64,000 nt of DNA from Gilvimarinus agarilyticus (GCF_000832015.1 NZ_JXCJ01000001.1:2186932-2250931), one strand, 5' to 3'. Counted from the first letter of the stretch, positions 38,090 to 51,783 are shown. Notes: a model not told the origin generated them from the sequence alone. A program made the numbers and translations.

Positions 38090-38869
38090 TTAATCCGTCG
38101 GTGTCCCGTGTGTGGTTGTTTTATTTACTGTAGAGGAAATACTGCCATTTGTCTGCCCTTGGGCAATGATAAGTTCACGAATGTTACCTGGCCAGCAAGA
38201 GGCGCCACTTATGTCAGCTTGACGCTTGAGTTGTTCGGCAAACTCGGCGCGGGGCATCTCAATTGCCCCCAAACTGTTTAAGTGATCGCTACTAACCTGA
38301 CAGTCGATAAGTGTAAAGCCCCACGAGCGTAAGTGTTGTGCCAGCGTTATAAAGCCAATCTTTGACGCGTTAGTTTGTTTGGCAAACATCGACTCGCCAA
38401 AAAAAACTCGCCCCAGGGCTAAACCGTATAAGCCGCCCACCAGTTGGTCTTGATCCCACACCTCTACCGAATGGGCAATGCCACGGTTGTGTAGTTGCAG
38501 GTAGGCCTCCTGCATGTCGTCGGTAATCCAGGTGTTGTCGGTTTGCGCCCGGGGTGCAGCGCACTGACTTAGAACCTGAGAGAATGCGGTATCGCAGCTC
38601 ACCCGATAAGTCGTTTTGCGCAGCGTTTTGTTCATGGATTTAGAAACGTGCACGCGCTCCGGAAAAACGACTGAGCGCGGATTAGGGCTCCACCAGAGGA
38701 TTGGTTGGTCGTCGTCGAACCACGGAAATATACCCAGACAGTACGCGCGTATTAAGCGGTCCGGGTGCAAGTCGCCACCGCCGGCCAGCAGTCCGTCGGG
38801 GTCGGTGAGCGCCATCTCCAGAGGGGGAAACTCTAGAGTTTGTGGGTCTAGCCAAGGTAATTGAATCAC
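38090..38869 (-). CDS. aat: Leucyl/phenylalanyl-tRNA-protein transferase
   Basis: A 259-residue enzyme that adds Leu or Phe to N-terminal Arg or Lys. GLLAGGGDLHPDRLIRAY and GIFPWFDDDQPILWWSPNPR near the N-terminus and GESMFAKQTNASKIGF, and LIDCQV are diagnostic. The last about 25 residues (GSISSTVNKTTTHGTPTD) are an extension with Thr/Ser-rich composition. Upstream of bpt in one unit. Confidence 0.95.
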   Translation of the reverse strand: MIQLPWLDPQTLEFPPLEMALTDPDGLLAGGGDLHPDRLIRAYCLGIFPWFDDDQPILWWSPNPRSVVFPERVHVSKSMNKTLRKTTYRVSCDTAFSQVLSQCAAPRAQTDNTWITDDMQEAYLQLHNRGIAHSVEVWDQDQLVGGLYGLALGRVFFGESMFAKQTNASKIGFITLAQHLRSWGFTLIDCQVSSDHLNSLGAIEMPRAEFAEQLKRQADISGASCWPGNIRELIIAQGQTNGSISSTVNKTTTHGTPTD

Positions 38870-38939
38870 GGGGCTATTAAATCACAGAAGAGCAGGTAAG
38901 CGTCAAAAGTCGTGAGGCGCAAAAATTATTCAGGCACAA

Positions 38940-38965
38940 AAAACGGCGGAAACTTCCGCCGTTTT
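38940..38965. terminator. Terminator between aat and trxB
   Basis: AAAACGGCGGAA / TTCCGCCGTTTT perfect inverted repeat, with T run on both strands. Marks the end of trxB (minus strand). Confidence 0.85.
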
Positions 38966-38993
38966 GTTTAACCATTAACCATTAGGTTATAGG

Positions 38994-39944
<951 letters not shown>

Positions 39945-40178
39945 TTAAAAAATTCAGGCGACAATAATAAGTCAATGTATGAATGTGGGCAAAATTGTAC
40001 TCTTCAATACCTTAGATTGGTAAAATTAATCAGCTTAATAGATGATATAGCCGATATTTTCGGGTTGTGCTGCTCAGTACCTAGCCTGGGCGCTGTTGGT
40101 AACCGGCCGCCATGCATTACAATACCGGCCTACCGTGACGGCGGTGAGACGTTTTTATAACAGTAAGCAGGTACACGT

Positions 40179-42530
40179 TTGAGTAAAAAAAATACCAGTA
40201 AAGCGTCAGTCGCTCGACCAGAGGCGTCTACCTTAATTTTACGCGTGGTGCGCGAAGGGGCTCTCATAGGCTTGGTGGCCATTTGCGCCTTTGTGCTGCT
40301 TACGCTCTTGACCTACGATGTCGGTGACCCCGGCTGGTCGCGCACCGGCGATAACGCCCGGGTGAGTAACGCCGGTGGCCCGGCGGGCGCCTGGTTGGCC
40401 GACGTGTTCTTTTCACTGTTTGGTTATCTGGCCTTTTTGTTTCCTGTCATGCTGGGCTATCGCGCCTGGCTGGTATTCCGCGATAGAGCACACCCTGCGG
40501 CGTTTGATCCAGTGCTGCTGGGGCTTAGAGCTATTGGTTTAGTATTGGTAATGGTGGCCGGTACTGGTCTCGCGGTATTGCACATCGGTGGTAAAGAGAG
40601 TGCGCTGCCTTTTTCCGATGGTGGTATTTTGGGCGTCTCGGTGGCCGATTCGGTGGCCGGGGCCTTTAGTCATACCGGCGGAACCCTCCTGTTGTTTGCG
40701 GTCTTCTTTTTCGGTCTAACAATATTTACCGATTTGTCCTGGCTTGGTTTGATGGACGATATTGGGCGCTGGACATTAGAGCTTATCGGTAAAATCCGTG
40801 AGTGGTGGGCGAGCTGGCGTGCCAAGCGTGTCAAAAGCCAAGAGGCCAAAGCGCAACAACAACAGCAACAACAGCGCCGGGCGGTTATTGAGACGCGCAA
40901 CAAAGAAGAGTCGAAACGCGTTGCGCCTACCATTACGGAGCCGGTGAAGAAAAAGCCGGTCGAGAGCGCTCGGGTACAAAAAGAGCGCCAGGCCTCGCTG
41001 TTTGACAAAGACACGCCGGTGGTGGGGGAGTTGCCGCCCATTAGCCTGTTAGATCCGGCGGATGCACGCAGCGATAAGGGCTACTCGAAAGAGTCACTTG
41101 AAGCCATGTCTAAGCTGTTGGAGCTTAAGCTGAAGGACTTTGGCATCACGATTGAGGTGGTCTCTGTGCAGCCGGGCCCGGTCGTGACCCGGTTTGAGAT
41201 TCAGCCAGCTCCAGGGGTAAAAGCCAGCCGTATTACTAACCTGGCCAAAGATTTGGCCCGCTCATTGGCGGTTATCAGTGTGCGGGTAGTTGAGGTGATT
41301 CCGGGTCGCTCGGTGATGGGGATTGAGATTCCCAACGAACACCGCGAAATTGTGCGCCTGAGTGAGGTCATTGCCTCTGAGCTGTACGATAAATCCCGCT
41401 CGCGCCTGACCATGGCGCTGGGGCACGATATTGCTGGCGAGCCAGTCATTGCCGATTTGGCCAAGATGCCTCATTTGTTGGTGGCCGGTACCACGGGCTC
41501 GGGTAAATCAGTGGGGGTTAACGTAATGCTGTTATCCCTGTTGTATAAATCCTCTCCCAAAGACGTCCGTTTGATCTTGGTAGATCCAAAGATGCTGGAG
41601 CTTTCGGTATACGAAGGGATTCCGCATCTGCTGACGCCGGTGATCACCGATATGAACGACGCGTCAAATGGCTTGCGCTGGTGCGTGGGTGAGATGGAGC
41701 GCCGCTATAAGTTGATGGCGGCCATGGGTGTGCGCAACCTGGCCGGTTTTAATCGCAAAATTGAAGACGCGCAAAAAGCGGGTGCGCCCATTCTCGATCC
41801 GCTGTTTGTCCCTGACGAGCACTTTGAGGCGGGCAGCGCCGAGGCCAGCGCGCCGGAGCTGGAAACTCTGCCCGCTATTGTGGTGGTGATTGACGAATTT
41901 GCCGATATGATGATGATTGTCGGTAAAAAAGTGGAACAATTGATCGCCCGTATTGCTCAAAAGGCCAGGGCGGCGGGTATTCATTTGATTCTTGCTACCC
42001 AGCGACCATCGGTGGATGTGATTACCGGCTTGATTAAAGCCAACGTACCGACCCGTATGGCGTTTCAGGTGTCCTCTAAAATTGACTCGCGCACCATTCT
42101 TGATCAAGGCGGCGCCGAGCAGCTTTTGGGGCACGGTGACATGCTTTATTTGCCCCCAGGCACCAGTGTGCCGGTTAGGGTGCATGGCGCTTTTGTCGAC
42201 GATCACGAGGTACATAAAGTGGTCGCCGATTGGAAGCGTCGCGGTGAGCCGGATTATTTGGATGAGATTGTCGATGACAGTACCAACAATATTCCGGTGC
42301 CGGGCTTGTCCGGTGGCGATGAGGGCGGCAGTGACGAGGGTGATGCCCTGTACGATGAGGCCGTTGCTTTTGTACTGGACTCTCGCAAAGCGTCTATCTC
42401 ATCGGTGCAGCGCAAGTTGCGCATTGGCTATAACCGCGCCGCTCGTTTGATTGAAACCATGGAGGCCGCCGGCGTTGTGTCGGGCCCAGGCCACAATGGT
42501 AATCGCGAAGTATTAGCGCCCAAATCTTAA
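40179..42530 (+). CDS. ftsK: DNA translocase FtsK
   Basis: A 783-residue septum-bound translocase. Four membrane helices lie in about 28-185, followed by a short linker with a polyglutamine run (AQQQQQQQ, bases 40852-40875), then the motor with Walker [13 protein letters not shown] and Walker [12 protein letters not shown], and the gamma winged-helix domain ([20 protein letters not shown]) near the end. It coordinates chromosome dimer resolution at division. Length of about 780 residues is at the short end for the family. Start is TTG 40179 with AGCAGG upstream. Confidence 0.95.
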   Translation: MSKKNTSKASVARPEASTLILRVVREGALIGLVAICAFVLLTLLTYDVGDPGWSRTGDNARVSNAGGPAGAWLADVFFSLFGYLAFLFPVMLGYRAWLVFRDRAHPAAFDPVLLGLRAIGLVLVMVAGTGLAVLHIGGKESALPFSDGGILGVSVADSVAGAFSHTGGTLLLFAVFFFGLTIFTDLSWLGLMDDIGRWTLELIGKIREWWASWRAKRVKSQEAKAQQQQQQQRRAVIETRNKEESKRVAPTITEPVKKKPVESARVQKERQASLFDKDTPVVGELPPISLLDPADARSDKGYSKESLEAMSKLLELKLKDFGITIEVVSVQPGPVVTRFEIQPAPGVKASRITNLAKDLARSLAVISVRVVEVIPGRSVMGIEIPNEHREIVRLSEVIASELYDKSRSRLTMALGHDIAGEPVIADLAKMPHLLVAGTTGSGKSVGVNVMLLSLLYKSSPKDVRLILVDPKMLELSVYEGIPHLLTPVITDMNDASNGLRWCVGEMERRYKLMAAMGVRNLAGFNRKIEDAQKAGAPILDPLFVPDEHFEAGSAEASAPELETLPAIVVVIDEFADMMMIVGKKVEQLIARIAQKARAAGIHLILATQRPSVDVITGLIKANVPTRMAFQVSSKIDSRTILDQGGAEQLLGHGDMLYLPPGTSVPVRVHGAFVDDHEVHKVVADWKRRGEPDYLDEIVDDSTNNIPVPGLSGGDEGGSDEGDALYDEAVAFVLDSRKASISSVQRKLRIGYNRAARLIETMEAAGVVSGPGHNGNREVLAPKS

Positions 42531-42547
42531 GTGGTACTGGAGAAAAA

Positions 42548-43189
42548 ATGTTAAACCGATTAAAGCTCATGATATCAGTTGTGTGGCTGGGCTTGGCGAC
42601 GGTCTCAGCGGTTTGTGCGGCTGATGAAAGCTCCAGCGTCAATGCTTTGCGCGATACTCTGGCCGCCACAACCAGCTTGAGCGGCAAGTTTGAGCAAACC
42701 TTGCGCGACGCCGAAGGTGAGCTGATCGAGACCAGCGCCGGTAACTTTGTGTTGCAGCGCCCCGGGCGTTTTTTTTGGCATACCCTGGAGCCATTTGAGC
42801 AACAGCTCATTAGTGATGGCAGCACCATTTGGCTGTACGATCCGGACTTGATGCAAGTGACCGTTCGGCCTGTCACCGATGATCTAAAAAATACCCCGGC
42901 AGCGCTGCTTAGCGAAAGTGCCGAGTCGCTTGCCGAGGCGTTTTTAATTACGCGCAGCGTAGGGCAAGAAGGGCGTGTAGTGTTTGGTTTAACCCCAGTG
43001 GATGACGATAGCTTATTCGCCCGCCTGGAGCTTGAGTTTGACGGCCAGCAACTGCTGCGAATTGTAGTGCACGATAGCCTCAATCAAACCACCGAATTCA
43101 GCCTGTCCAACACCGAGCGCAACCAGCCGGTGGATGCGGCGCAATTTACCTTTAGCGCCCCTGATGGCGTTGATGTTCTAATCGATTAA
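42548..43189 (+). CDS. lolA: Outer-membrane lipoprotein carrier LolA
   Basis: A 213-residue periplasmic chaperone with signal peptide 1-24 (cleavage after VCA). [30 protein letters not shown] and [14 protein letters not shown] are typical. It ferries lipoproteins from LolCDE to LolB. Between ftsK and rarA, with 17 and 10 bases spacing, as a unit. Confidence 0.93.
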   Translation: MLNRLKLMISVVWLGLATVSAVCAADESSSVNALRDTLAATTSLSGKFEQTLRDAEGELIETSAGNFVLQRPGRFFWHTLEPFEQQLISDGSTIWLYDPDLMQVTVRPVTDDLKNTPAALLSESAESLAEAFLITRSVGQEGRVVFGLTPVDDDSLFARLELEFDGQQLLRIVVHDSLNQTTEFSLSNTERNQPVDAAQFTFSAPDGVDVLID

Positions 43190-43199
43190 CCAGCCATCG

Positions 43200-44546
43200 A
43201 TGTCTGACTTGTTTGCTGAAGAGCCTGGTTACCAGCCCTTAGCGGCCAGAATGCGGCCGCGCTCGCTCGATGACTATATTGGCCAAACTCACATTCTGGG
43301 GGCGGGTAAGCCCCTGCGCGAAGCTGTCGATAAAGGCCAGCTGCACTCGATGATTTTGTGGGGCCCCCCTGGGGTGGGCAAGACGTCCTTAGCGCGGCTG
43401 TTTGCCGAGCGCGCCGATGCCCGCTTTGAGACATTATCGGCGGTGTTGGCCGGTGTTAAGGATATCCGCGCGGCGGTACAGATGGCGCAGCAAGAGCGCT
43501 CGGGCCGGGGCAGGAAGACAATTTTGTTTGTGGATGAAGTGCACCGCTTTAATAAGTCACAACAGGATGCGTTTTTGCCCTATGTTGAGGATGGCACTTT
43601 TATTTTTATCGGTGCCACGACCGAAAACCCTTCGTTTGAGCTCAACAATGCCCTGTTATCACGCTGCCGGGTATATGTGCTGCGTTCACTTGCTCTCGCC
43701 GATACTGAGGGCGTTGTGCGGCAGGCGCTGGCCGATACCGAGCGTGGCTTGGGCGACTTGCCGCTGCGCATCGACGACGACTCGCTGGCATTAATGGCCA
43801 ATGCGGCGGATGGTGACGCCCGTAAAGCGCTTAACTTATTAGAACTGGCTGCCGACTTGGCGCGTGATGAGGGCGAGCATCGTGTCATCGATGAGTCGGT
43901 GCTGGCCGAGGTGCTCGGCGGCGATGTGCGGCGTTTTGATAAAGGCGGCGACTTGTTCTATGAGCAAATCTCCGCCATGCATAAGTCGGTGCGTGGTTCT
44001 TCACCGGATGGTGCACTTTATTGGCTGGCGCGTATGCTTGATGGTGGTTGCGACCCATTGTATATCGCGCGCCGGGTAGTACGTATGGCTAGTGAAGATA
44101 TAGGTAACGCTGATCCGCGTGCGCTACCTCTTGCGCTGGCGGCCTGGGATACCCAAGAGCGGCTTGGTAGTCCTGAGGGCGAATTGGCCATTGCCCAAGC
44201 CATTACCTATTTGGCGGCAGCGCCTAAAAGTAATGCGGTGTATACTGCGTTTAATCAGGCGATGCGGGACGTGCGCAGCACCCCCGGCTATGAGGTGCCG
44301 ATGCATTTACGCAATGCGCCTACCAAGCTAATGAAGAGCATGGATTACGGCGCCGAGTATCGCTATGCCCACGATGAGCCCGGTGCTTACGCGGCAGGCG
44401 AGAACTACCTACCGGCCGAGATGGCCGAGCGACGCTACTACCACCCGGTGGCACGCGGCTTAGAGCTAAAAATTGGCGAAAAAATGCAGCGCTTGCGCGA
44501 GCAGGACGAAGCGAGTGATTACCGTCGCTACCGCGACGACCCGTAA
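43200..44546 (+). CDS. rarA: Replication-associated recombination protein A (MgsA/RarA)
   Basis: A 448-residue AAA+ clamp-loader-like protein acting at stalled forks. N-terminal [16 protein letters not shown], Walker [15 protein letters not shown], Walker [16 protein letters not shown], sensor [13 protein letters not shown] are present, with the C-terminal tetramerization part. The gene is the third in the ftsK unit. Confidence 0.96.
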   Translation: MSDLFAEEPGYQPLAARMRPRSLDDYIGQTHILGAGKPLREAVDKGQLHSMILWGPPGVGKTSLARLFAERADARFETLSAVLAGVKDIRAAVQMAQQERSGRGRKTILFVDEVHRFNKSQQDAFLPYVEDGTFIFIGATTENPSFELNNALLSRCRVYVLRSLALADTEGVVRQALADTERGLGDLPLRIDDDSLALMANAADGDARKALNLLELAADLARDEGEHRVIDESVLAEVLGGDVRRFDKGGDLFYEQISAMHKSVRGSSPDGALYWLARMLDGGCDPLYIARRVVRMASEDIGNADPRALPLALAAWDTQERLGSPEGELAIAQAITYLAAAPKSNAVYTAFNQAMRDVRSTPGYEVPMHLRNAPTKLMKSMDYGAEYRYAHDEPGAYAAGENYLPAEMAERRYYHPVARGLELKIGEKMQRLREQDEASDYRRYRDDP

Positions 44547-44570
44547 CCACAACATTAAAGAGGATGTACC

Positions 44571-44948
44571 ATGCAGTGGCTCTTTGTTGCCACCGGCGGC
44601 GCTTTGGGGGCGATGCTGCGCTTTTTTATCACCGCGCATTTGTACCCGGTTATGGGAAACCGGTTTCCTTTAGGTACCTTGGTGGTGAATGTGCTGGGCT
44701 GCTTTTTAGTGGCGTTGCTTTATATCGTGATCATCGAAAAAGCCATGTTGTCACCCCATTGGCGCCATTTGTTAATTACGGGTTTTTTAGGGGCGCTCAC
44801 CACCTTCTCGACCTTTTCGCTGGATGCGCTCACGCTTTGGCAGAATGGCGCTCCCGCCATGGCCATACTCTATGTGTTGGCCAATGTGGTGCTATGCCTA
44901 GCGGCGGTGACCGCCTCGTGGTATTTAGTTAACTTTGTGTTATCGTAA
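44571..44948 (+). CDS. crcB: Fluoride ion channel CrcB
   Basis: A 125-residue four-helix membrane protein. GGALGAMLRFF at 9-19, FPLGTLVVNVLGCF, and TGFLGALTTFSTFSLDA match the Fluc family, which exports fluoride as dual-topology dimers. It begins 24 bases after rarA and has AAAGAGGATGTACC as ribosome site. No fluoride riboswitch is visible upstream because rarA is too close. Confidence 0.95.
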   Translation: MQWLFVATGGALGAMLRFFITAHLYPVMGNRFPLGTLVVNVLGCFLVALLYIVIIEKAMLSPHWRHLLITGFLGALTTFSTFSLDALTLWQNGAPAMAILYVLANVVLCLAAVTASWYLVNFVLS

Positions 44949-45002
44949 CGGCCCAAAAAATCAGGTGCGCCCGGGCATCTTGATATTCCTTAACCGAACT
45001 GA

Positions 45003-46301
<1,299 letters not shown>

Positions 46302-46304
46302 ATC

Positions 46305-47708
46305 ATGCAGTACTTCCCGTTTTTTATGCACCTGCGCGGCGAGCGCGTGCTGCTGGTAGGCGGGGGAGATATTGCCACACGCAAGGCGCGCTTGCTGAGT
46401 AAAGCCGGCGCGCACTTGGTGGTTATTGCACCTGAGGTGGAGGCCGAGCTGCAGGCTCTTATCGCTGAGACCCGCGGGGAGATTGAATTGCGCGAGTACC
46501 GCCCGGGTGATTTAGACGGCGCGGTACTGGCGATAGCGGCAACGAATATTGCCGCGGTGAACGAGCAGGTGTCGCAAGACGCCAGAGCCCGCCAACTCCC
46601 TGTCAATGTTGTCGATAGCCCCGAGCTGTGTACAGTTATCACCCCTGCCATTGTCGATCGCTCGCCGTTGGTGATTGCGATCTCCAGTGGTGGTGAAGCA
46701 CCGGTATTGGCGCGTATGGTTCGCGCCAAGCTCGAGACCCTGATTCCCGCCAGCTACGGGCGCCTTGCCGGGCTTGCCAGCCGCTTTCGCGAGCGGGTTA
46801 AGCAGACCTTTAGCAGTGGCGATGAGCGCCGACGCTTTTGGGAGGATACCCTGCAAGGGCCGGCCGGCGAATTAATGTTAAGCGGGCGCGACGCCGAAGC
46901 GGAGCAGTTGTTGCGCCAGCGGCTGGATGATAGTACCGGCTCGCATCGTCAGGGCGAGGTCTATTTGGTGGGCGGTGGGCCGGGCGATCCGGAGCTGTTA
47001 ACCCTAAAGGCGCTGCGACTGATGCAGCAAGCCGAGGTAGTGCTCTACGACCGGTTGGTTTCCCCCGAGGTGATGGAGCTTGTGCGCCGCGATGCGGATC
47101 GTATTTATGTGGGTAAGCGGCGCAGCGAACACGCCGTCGAGCAAACCGCCATCAACCAAATGTTGGTGGACCTTGCCCGTGAAGGCAAGCGGGTGTTGCG
47201 CTTAAAAGGCGGTGACCCGTTTATTTTTGGCCGTGGTGGCGAAGAGATCGAGTTGCTGGCCGAGAACAATATTCCTTTCCAGGTGGTGCCAGGTATTACC
47301 GCAGCCTCGGGCTGCTCGGCCTACGCCGGTATTCCGCTGACGCATCGGGACTACGCCCAGTCGGTGCGCTTTGTCACCGGCCACTTAAAAACCGATAGCG
47401 CCAATATTAGTTGGCCCGAGTTGGCTCGTCCCGATCAAACTCTGGTTATCTATATGGGGCTGATCGAGTTGGAGGCCATTTGTCGTGGTCTAATGGAAGC
47501 CGGTCGCGCCGCCACGACTCCGGTCGCGTTGGTCGAGAAAGGTACGACTCAAGAGCAGAGGGTTATCGTCAGCGACTTGGCGGGTATTGGTAGCCGGGTT
47601 GTCGAAGAGGCGGTTAGTGCTCCCACCTTGCTGATTATCGGAGAGGTGGTCAAATTGCATAGACAGCTGGAATGGTTTGCCCCGGCCACTGGCGAGAAAA
47701 GTGGCTAA
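46305..47708 (+). CDS. cysG: Siroheme synthase (trifunctional)
   Basis: A 467-residue fusion. Residues about 1-205 are precorrin-2 dehydrogenase/sirohydrochlorin ferrochelatase ([25 protein letters not shown], then [22 protein letters not shown]); residues 215-457 are uroporphyrinogen III methyltransferase ([49 protein letters not shown]). Makes siroheme for sulfite and nitrite reductases. Starts four bases after serS. Confidence 0.97.
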   Translation: MQYFPFFMHLRGERVLLVGGGDIATRKARLLSKAGAHLVVIAPEVEAELQALIAETRGEIELREYRPGDLDGAVLAIAATNIAAVNEQVSQDARARQLPVNVVDSPELCTVITPAIVDRSPLVIAISSGGEAPVLARMVRAKLETLIPASYGRLAGLASRFRERVKQTFSSGDERRRFWEDTLQGPAGELMLSGRDAEAEQLLRQRLDDSTGSHRQGEVYLVGGGPGDPELLTLKALRLMQQAEVVLYDRLVSPEVMELVRRDADRIYVGKRRSEHAVEQTAINQMLVDLAREGKRVLRLKGGDPFIFGRGGEEIELLAENNIPFQVVPGITAASGCSAYAGIPLTHRDYAQSVRFVTGHLKTDSANISWPELARPDQTLVIYMGLIELEAICRGLMEAGRAATTPVALVEKGTTQEQRVIVSDLAGIGSRVVEEAVSAPTLLIIGEVVKLHRQLEWFAPATGEKSG

Positions 47709-47768
47709 AGTTTATCCGTGATCGGCCGCTAGCCGTGCATATAGTGACTATTTATCGAGGCTGATGTC

Positions 47769-48008
47769 ATGGTGTATTTGGGACCCATCACCCGGCTCAC
47801 GCCGGTTAGTAAGCCAAAACCGGCAACAGGTTACGAGCCCGATCGAGATATTCTGGTCAGTAAGCAACTCCCCGAGCATCAGCCGCCGATTGTTGAACGC
47901 CGCCGTGGAGACCGCCGCAAACAACGTGACGACGCGATGTTAGATACTCGTAGTGGTAAAGACCGGCGCCGTTCACAGCCTCGCCCTAAAATCGATATCG
48001 AAGTTTAA
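47769..48008 (+). CDS. Small Arg-rich protein with ERRRGDRR / KDRRR motifs
   Basis: A 79-residue protein with no recognised domain. It holds two basic clusters, VERRRGDRRKQRDD at 42-54 and SGKDRRR at 62-68, joined by a short acidic/hydrophobic piece. Similar ERRxxxDRR pairs occur in many small proteobacterial proteins. The ribosome site GAGG lies about nine bases upstream of the ATG. It is intrinsically basic and probably binds nucleic acid or membrane, but no function is known. Between cysG and gor. Confidence 0.6.
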   Translation: MVYLGPITRLTPVSKPKPATGYEPDRDILVSKQLPEHQPPIVERRRGDRRKQRDDAMLDTRSGKDRRRSQPRPKIDIEV

Positions 48009-48086
48009 TTCCTGTCATCCTGCCGACGTTAGTCAGTGCTACACTTGCAGCTATATTTTTAACACCTGAAAAAGGCGAAAACACCT

Positions 48087-49433
48087 ATGCAACACTTTGA
48101 TTTGCTGGTAATTGGTGCCGGCTCTGGTGGCGTGCGTGCCAGCCGAATTGCCGCTAACCTGGGCGCCAAAGTAGCCGTAGCGGAAGAGCGGTATTTAGGC
48201 GGCACTTGCGTAAACGTCGGTTGCGTCCCCAAAAAGCTGTTTGTTTATGCGTCACATTTTAGTGACTTGTTCTCACAGTCGCGCGGGTATGGGTGGAGCT
48301 TAAGCGACTCCCGGCTGAGCTGGCAGAAGCTGCGTGAGAACAAAGATCGGGAAATCGCCAGACTTAACGGCGTTTACGGCAATTTGCTTGATAACGCCGG
48401 AGTTACTTTGCTGCAGGGGCACGCTCGCTTGCTCGGCCCGAAACGTGCGATGGTTGCCGATCAAGAGGTCTCTGCGGAGCGAATCATTATTGCGGTAGGG
48501 GGCTGGCCCTTTGTGCCAGAGTTTCCTGGGCGCGAGCACGTCATTGATTCTAATGATGTGTTTTACCTCGATGAATTACCCGAAGAAATTGCCATAGTCG
48601 GTGGCGGTTATATTGCCGCTGAGTTTGCCGGCATTTTTAACGGGCTAGGGGTTAAAACCCATTTGATTTATCGCCGCGAGTTGTTTTTGCGTGGTTTTGA
48701 TCGTGAAGTTCGCGAGTTTATGGCCGAGCAAATGCAAGCCAAAGGTATTGAGCTGCATTTTAATGCTGATGTGGAGTCTATTGCTTTGACAGGTTCTGGC
48801 TCGCGTCTAGTGGCGCTCGATAATGGCCGCTCTTTAGAGGTCGGCGAAATCATGTACGCGACCGGTCGGCGCCCGCTGTTGGATAATTTAGGGCTTGAGA
48901 ATACCTCGGTTAGCCTGACGGATAAGGGCACTATTGCGGTTGATGATAATTTTGAGACTACAGAGCCCGGCATCTATGCTATTGGTGATGTTGTGGGGCG
49001 TGCGGAACTGACCCCCGTAGCGTTAGCAGAGGGGATGGCGCTGGCGCGGAACTTATTCGGCGAGCCCGGGCAGAAAGTGAATTACGATTTGATTCCCACA
49101 GCTATATTTACCCAGCCTAATGTCGCGACCGTAGGGCTATCTGAAGAGCTGGCCCGAGCTCAATACGATGAAATTGCGGTATATCAGTCTAACTTTAAGC
49201 CTATGCAATTATCACTCACCGAGAGCACTGAGCGCTGCTTGATTAAAGTTATTGTTGATGTCGCGACAGATACGGTTATTGGTTGTCATATGGTGGGGCC
49301 AGATGCGGGCGAGATTATTCAGGGGCTCGCGGTTGCTATGACAGCGGGAGCCACTAAGGCAGATTTTGACCGCACGATTGGTATACACCCTACGTTAGCG
49401 GAAGAGTTTGTGACTTTGCGTGAGGCTCGTTAG
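48087..49433 (+). CDS. gor: Glutathione-disulfide reductase
   Basis: A 448-residue FAD/NADPH oxidoreductase. FAD site [14 protein letters not shown], redox pair in [20 protein letters not shown] site [17 protein letters not shown], and [18 protein letters not shown] are visible. The C-terminal [11 protein letters not shown] with the His-Glu pair of the active site matches Gor rather than TrxB or LpdA. Keeps glutathione reduced. It has its own ribosome site. Confidence 0.95.
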   Translation: MQHFDLLVIGAGSGGVRASRIAANLGAKVAVAEERYLGGTCVNVGCVPKKLFVYASHFSDLFSQSRGYGWSLSDSRLSWQKLRENKDREIARLNGVYGNLLDNAGVTLLQGHARLLGPKRAMVADQEVSAERIIIAVGGWPFVPEFPGREHVIDSNDVFYLDELPEEIAIVGGGYIAAEFAGIFNGLGVKTHLIYRRELFLRGFDREVREFMAEQMQAKGIELHFNADVESIALTGSGSRLVALDNGRSLEVGEIMYATGRRPLLDNLGLENTSVSLTDKGTIAVDDNFETTEPGIYAIGDVVGRAELTPVALAEGMALARNLFGEPGQKVNYDLIPTAIFTQPNVATVGLSEELARAQYDEIAVYQSNFKPMQLSLTESTERCLIKVIVDVATDTVIGCHMVGPDAGEIIQGLAVAMTAGATKADFDRTIGIHPTLAEEFVTLREAR

Positions 49434-49565
49434 GTGCAATAGATATTAGGTTTTAATTGCGGCTATTAAGCAGGTTGCGCTACTCTGCACGGCACGGGTT
49501 GAAACGATTGGCATTAAAAGCAATGCGCTTTTGATGAGTATTATAATGTGAATGGGATCAATACA

Positions 49566-50012
49566 ATGAGTTTACAGGTTAAGGCTATTTTGGGGGGGCT
49601 GGGCTTGGCGCTCTTGCTGGGTGCTGCACATTCTCAGGCTCGCGATGACAAATCAATGCGACCGATTAATGACGTGCTTGATAAGTACACTGAGCAGCTT
49701 AATAGTGATGTGGCACTGTACTTTGGGGAGCAATCGTATCCAGCCGTTACAAAGAAGCTAGGTGAGTATCCAACCAATAAAAAAACCAACGGGTTTAATA
49801 AGTCAGACGCCGAAGCCTGTGAGTGGGTAATGTTGTCGGCGCTGTTGTCACTGCAAGAGCGTGCAGTGCGTGAAGGTGGCGATGCGGTGGTTAACATTCG
49901 TAGTTACTACAAGAAAAATGAGCTCAGCAGTAAAACCGAATATGAATGTCACAATGGTACGTTCGTCGCGGGTGTCGCGCTTATCGGTGAAGTTGTTAAG
50001 CTCGGCAATTAA
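49566..50012 (+). CDS. Secreted Cys-pair protein of unknown function
   Basis: A 148-residue protein with a signal peptide (1-25, cleavage after SQA). Two cysteines, C85 in DAEACEWVM and C128 in YECHNG, could form a disulfide. The VNIRSYYKK region and the C-terminal GTFVAGVALIGEVVKL fit the small periplasmic proteins of Pseudomonas often mis-annotated as excinuclease subunits. Start is ATG 49566 (GGGA upstream); the GTG at 49548 is also possible. Function unknown. Confidence 0.7.
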   Translation: MSLQVKAILGGLGLALLLGAAHSQARDDKSMRPINDVLDKYTEQLNSDVALYFGEQSYPAVTKKLGEYPTNKKTNGFNKSDAEACEWVMLSALLSLQERAVREGGDAVVNIRSYYKKNELSSKTEYECHNGTFVAGVALIGEVVKLGN

Positions 50013-50583
50013 CGCATACGTATTCGTTTAGGTTGCTCGCTTTACATAAAGTGAGCGTGGAAAAAAGCGCTGTAGATCAGCGCTTTTTTTATGTCTGTAC
50101 CATGCACCTGCGGCTCACACGAGCTTTGATTGCACACGCTTAATCGGGCGGAAAGTAGTTCTCTTCACTGGCTGTACACTTCTTTCGTGCCATACTTTTG
50201 TGCGGGTTTAGCGGTGTGCACCACCACCTGCGCCTTGTTGTGGGGCGATATACGCGCTTTCTATTGAGGCGAGTTTCTCAGTTAATGTTCAAAACAGTGC
50301 GAGCTTGCAACGCTATCGATTGACCTGAGGCTTGCGACTACTGTGTTGATCTTGCTTTTTTTAAGGTTGTAAGTTTCTGTATTGTAAGAAAAATTTTGAT
50401 TTTCCTGATGTTTTTGAAGTCGCTGGCATAGGCCTTGCTCTATGGCCTGTAGCCGCAGTGAGCCGGCGAGGCAGGTAAAAGTGCAGTGCACACTAATCGC
50501 TCACAAATTACCGAAAACAAGAGATGTCAAAAATAGGGCACGGTGGGAAGAAACCCGATAATTGACAAGTTTGGAGACGAGCA
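50013..50583. other. Intergenic region upstream of the porin gene
   Basis: No gene supported. It contains the terminator at 50061 and presumably the porin promoter in the second half, which was not resolved. Confidence 0.5.
50061..50090 (+). terminator. Terminator after the secreted Cys-pair gene
   Basis: GCGCTG / CAGCGC stem with AAAAAA before and TTTTTTT after it, and the loop TAGAT. Confidence 0.9.
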
Positions 50584-51783
50584 ATGAAAAAACCAATGGT
50601 TCAACTGATGTGCGCGGCAGCCGCCGCAATGAGTGTGGGGGCCCAGGCGCAAGAGGCGTCAGCGACAAACTTAAAAGAAGCGCTGACAGAAGCTGACGTA
50701 AAGCTGAACCTGCGTTTACGCTATGAAGATGTAAGTTGGGATGGGCTTGAGGATTCTGATGCGCTGACACTGCGAACTCGCCTGTCGTTTACCTCAGCCG
50801 ATTACCACGGTTTTGGTTTAATGTTGGAGATGGACGATGTTACAGCCCTGACGGAGGTGGATTACCGCACTGCCGGGAATGATGCAAGTAATCCGGGTAC
50901 CGCTATTATCGCCGACCCAGAGGGTACCGAGGTCAACCAGTCGTACTTGTCTTATCAGGGGTTTGATACCACCTTTCGCTATGGCCGCCAGCGTATATTG
51001 TTAGATAACCAGCGTTTTGTGGGCGGAGTGGGTTGGCGCCAAAACGAACAAACCTACGATGCTTTTTCGATTAAGAATAACAGCGCCGACGACATAACAC
51101 TGTTTTATTCGTATGTGTACAACGTCAACCGAATTTTTGGTGAAGAAAATCCCATCGGTGACCACAAACACGAAAGTCATTTGCTAAACGCTCACTTTGG
51201 TGGTTGGGACGCGGGAAGTTTATCGGCTTACGCTTATTTATTAGATAACAAAACAGCCGCCGCCTTATCGAGCGATAGCTATGGTGCCCGTTGGATGGGG
51301 AAGGTGGGTGATTCCTTCACCTATAACCTGGAGTATGCCACGCAAACAGACGCCGGTGATAATCCGGTCAGCTACGACGCTGATTACATGTTGGCGGAGG
51401 CGGGTTTAATGGTTGGGCCGGTTAAGTTGGGTGGCGGTTATGAATTGCTGGGCTCCGACGAAGGGCGTGCGGCGTTTAACACGCCACTGGCAACATTGCA
51501 TAAGTTTCAGGGTTGGACCGACCGATTCTTAACAACACCGGATGATGGTGTCGAAGACTTTTACCTGAGCGCCAGCGGTGCAGTAGCCGGTATTAAGCTA
51601 CTCGCGACTTACCACGATTTAGCGTCAGATTATGGCGGTATCGATTACGGTCAGGAGCTGGATTTGAGTGCCGCGAAGCAGCTTGGTCCAGTAACGGTTT
51701 TGGTTAAGTACGCCGACTATCAAGCGGATGATTACGGCAGTGATACACAGAAATTTTGGTTGCAGCTTAGCTCCGTTTTTTAA
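50584..51783 (+). CDS. Outer-membrane porin, alginate-export-like
   Basis: A 399-residue beta-barrel. A signal peptide covers 1-22 (cleavage after AQA). The mature part has alternating beta strands with RLRYEDVSW, TLRTRLSF, LEMDDVTAL, FRYGRQRILLDNQRFVG, a pattern shared with the alginate-export porin family, and ends with an aromatic (SSVF). Specificity is unknown: neighbours contain no uptake enzymes. Monocistronic, with GGAGACGAGC just before ATG. Confidence 0.8.
   Translation: MKKPMVQLMCAAAAAMSVGAQAQEASATNLKEALTEADVKLNLRLRYEDVSWDGLEDSDALTLRTRLSFTSADYHGFGLMLEMDDVTALTEVDYRTAGNDASNPGTAIIADPEGTEVNQSYLSYQGFDTTFRYGRQRILLDNQRFVGGVGWRQNEQTYDAFSIKNNSADDITLFYSYVYNVNRIFGEENPIGDHKHESHLLNAHFGGWDAGSLSAYAYLLDNKTAAALSSDSYGARWMGKVGDSFTYNLEYATQTDAGDNPVSYDADYMLAEAGLMVGPVKLGGGYELLGSDEGRAAFNTPLATLHKFQGWTDRFLTTPDDGVEDFYLSASGAVAGIKLLATYHDLASDYGGIDYGQELDLSAAKQLGPVTVLVKYADYQADDYGSDTQKFWLQLSSVF

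Noticed and set aside
44547..44570. Fluoride riboswitch ahead of crcB
   Set aside because: Only 24 bases separate rarA and crcB, too short for the crcB motif, and no matching structure was seen.
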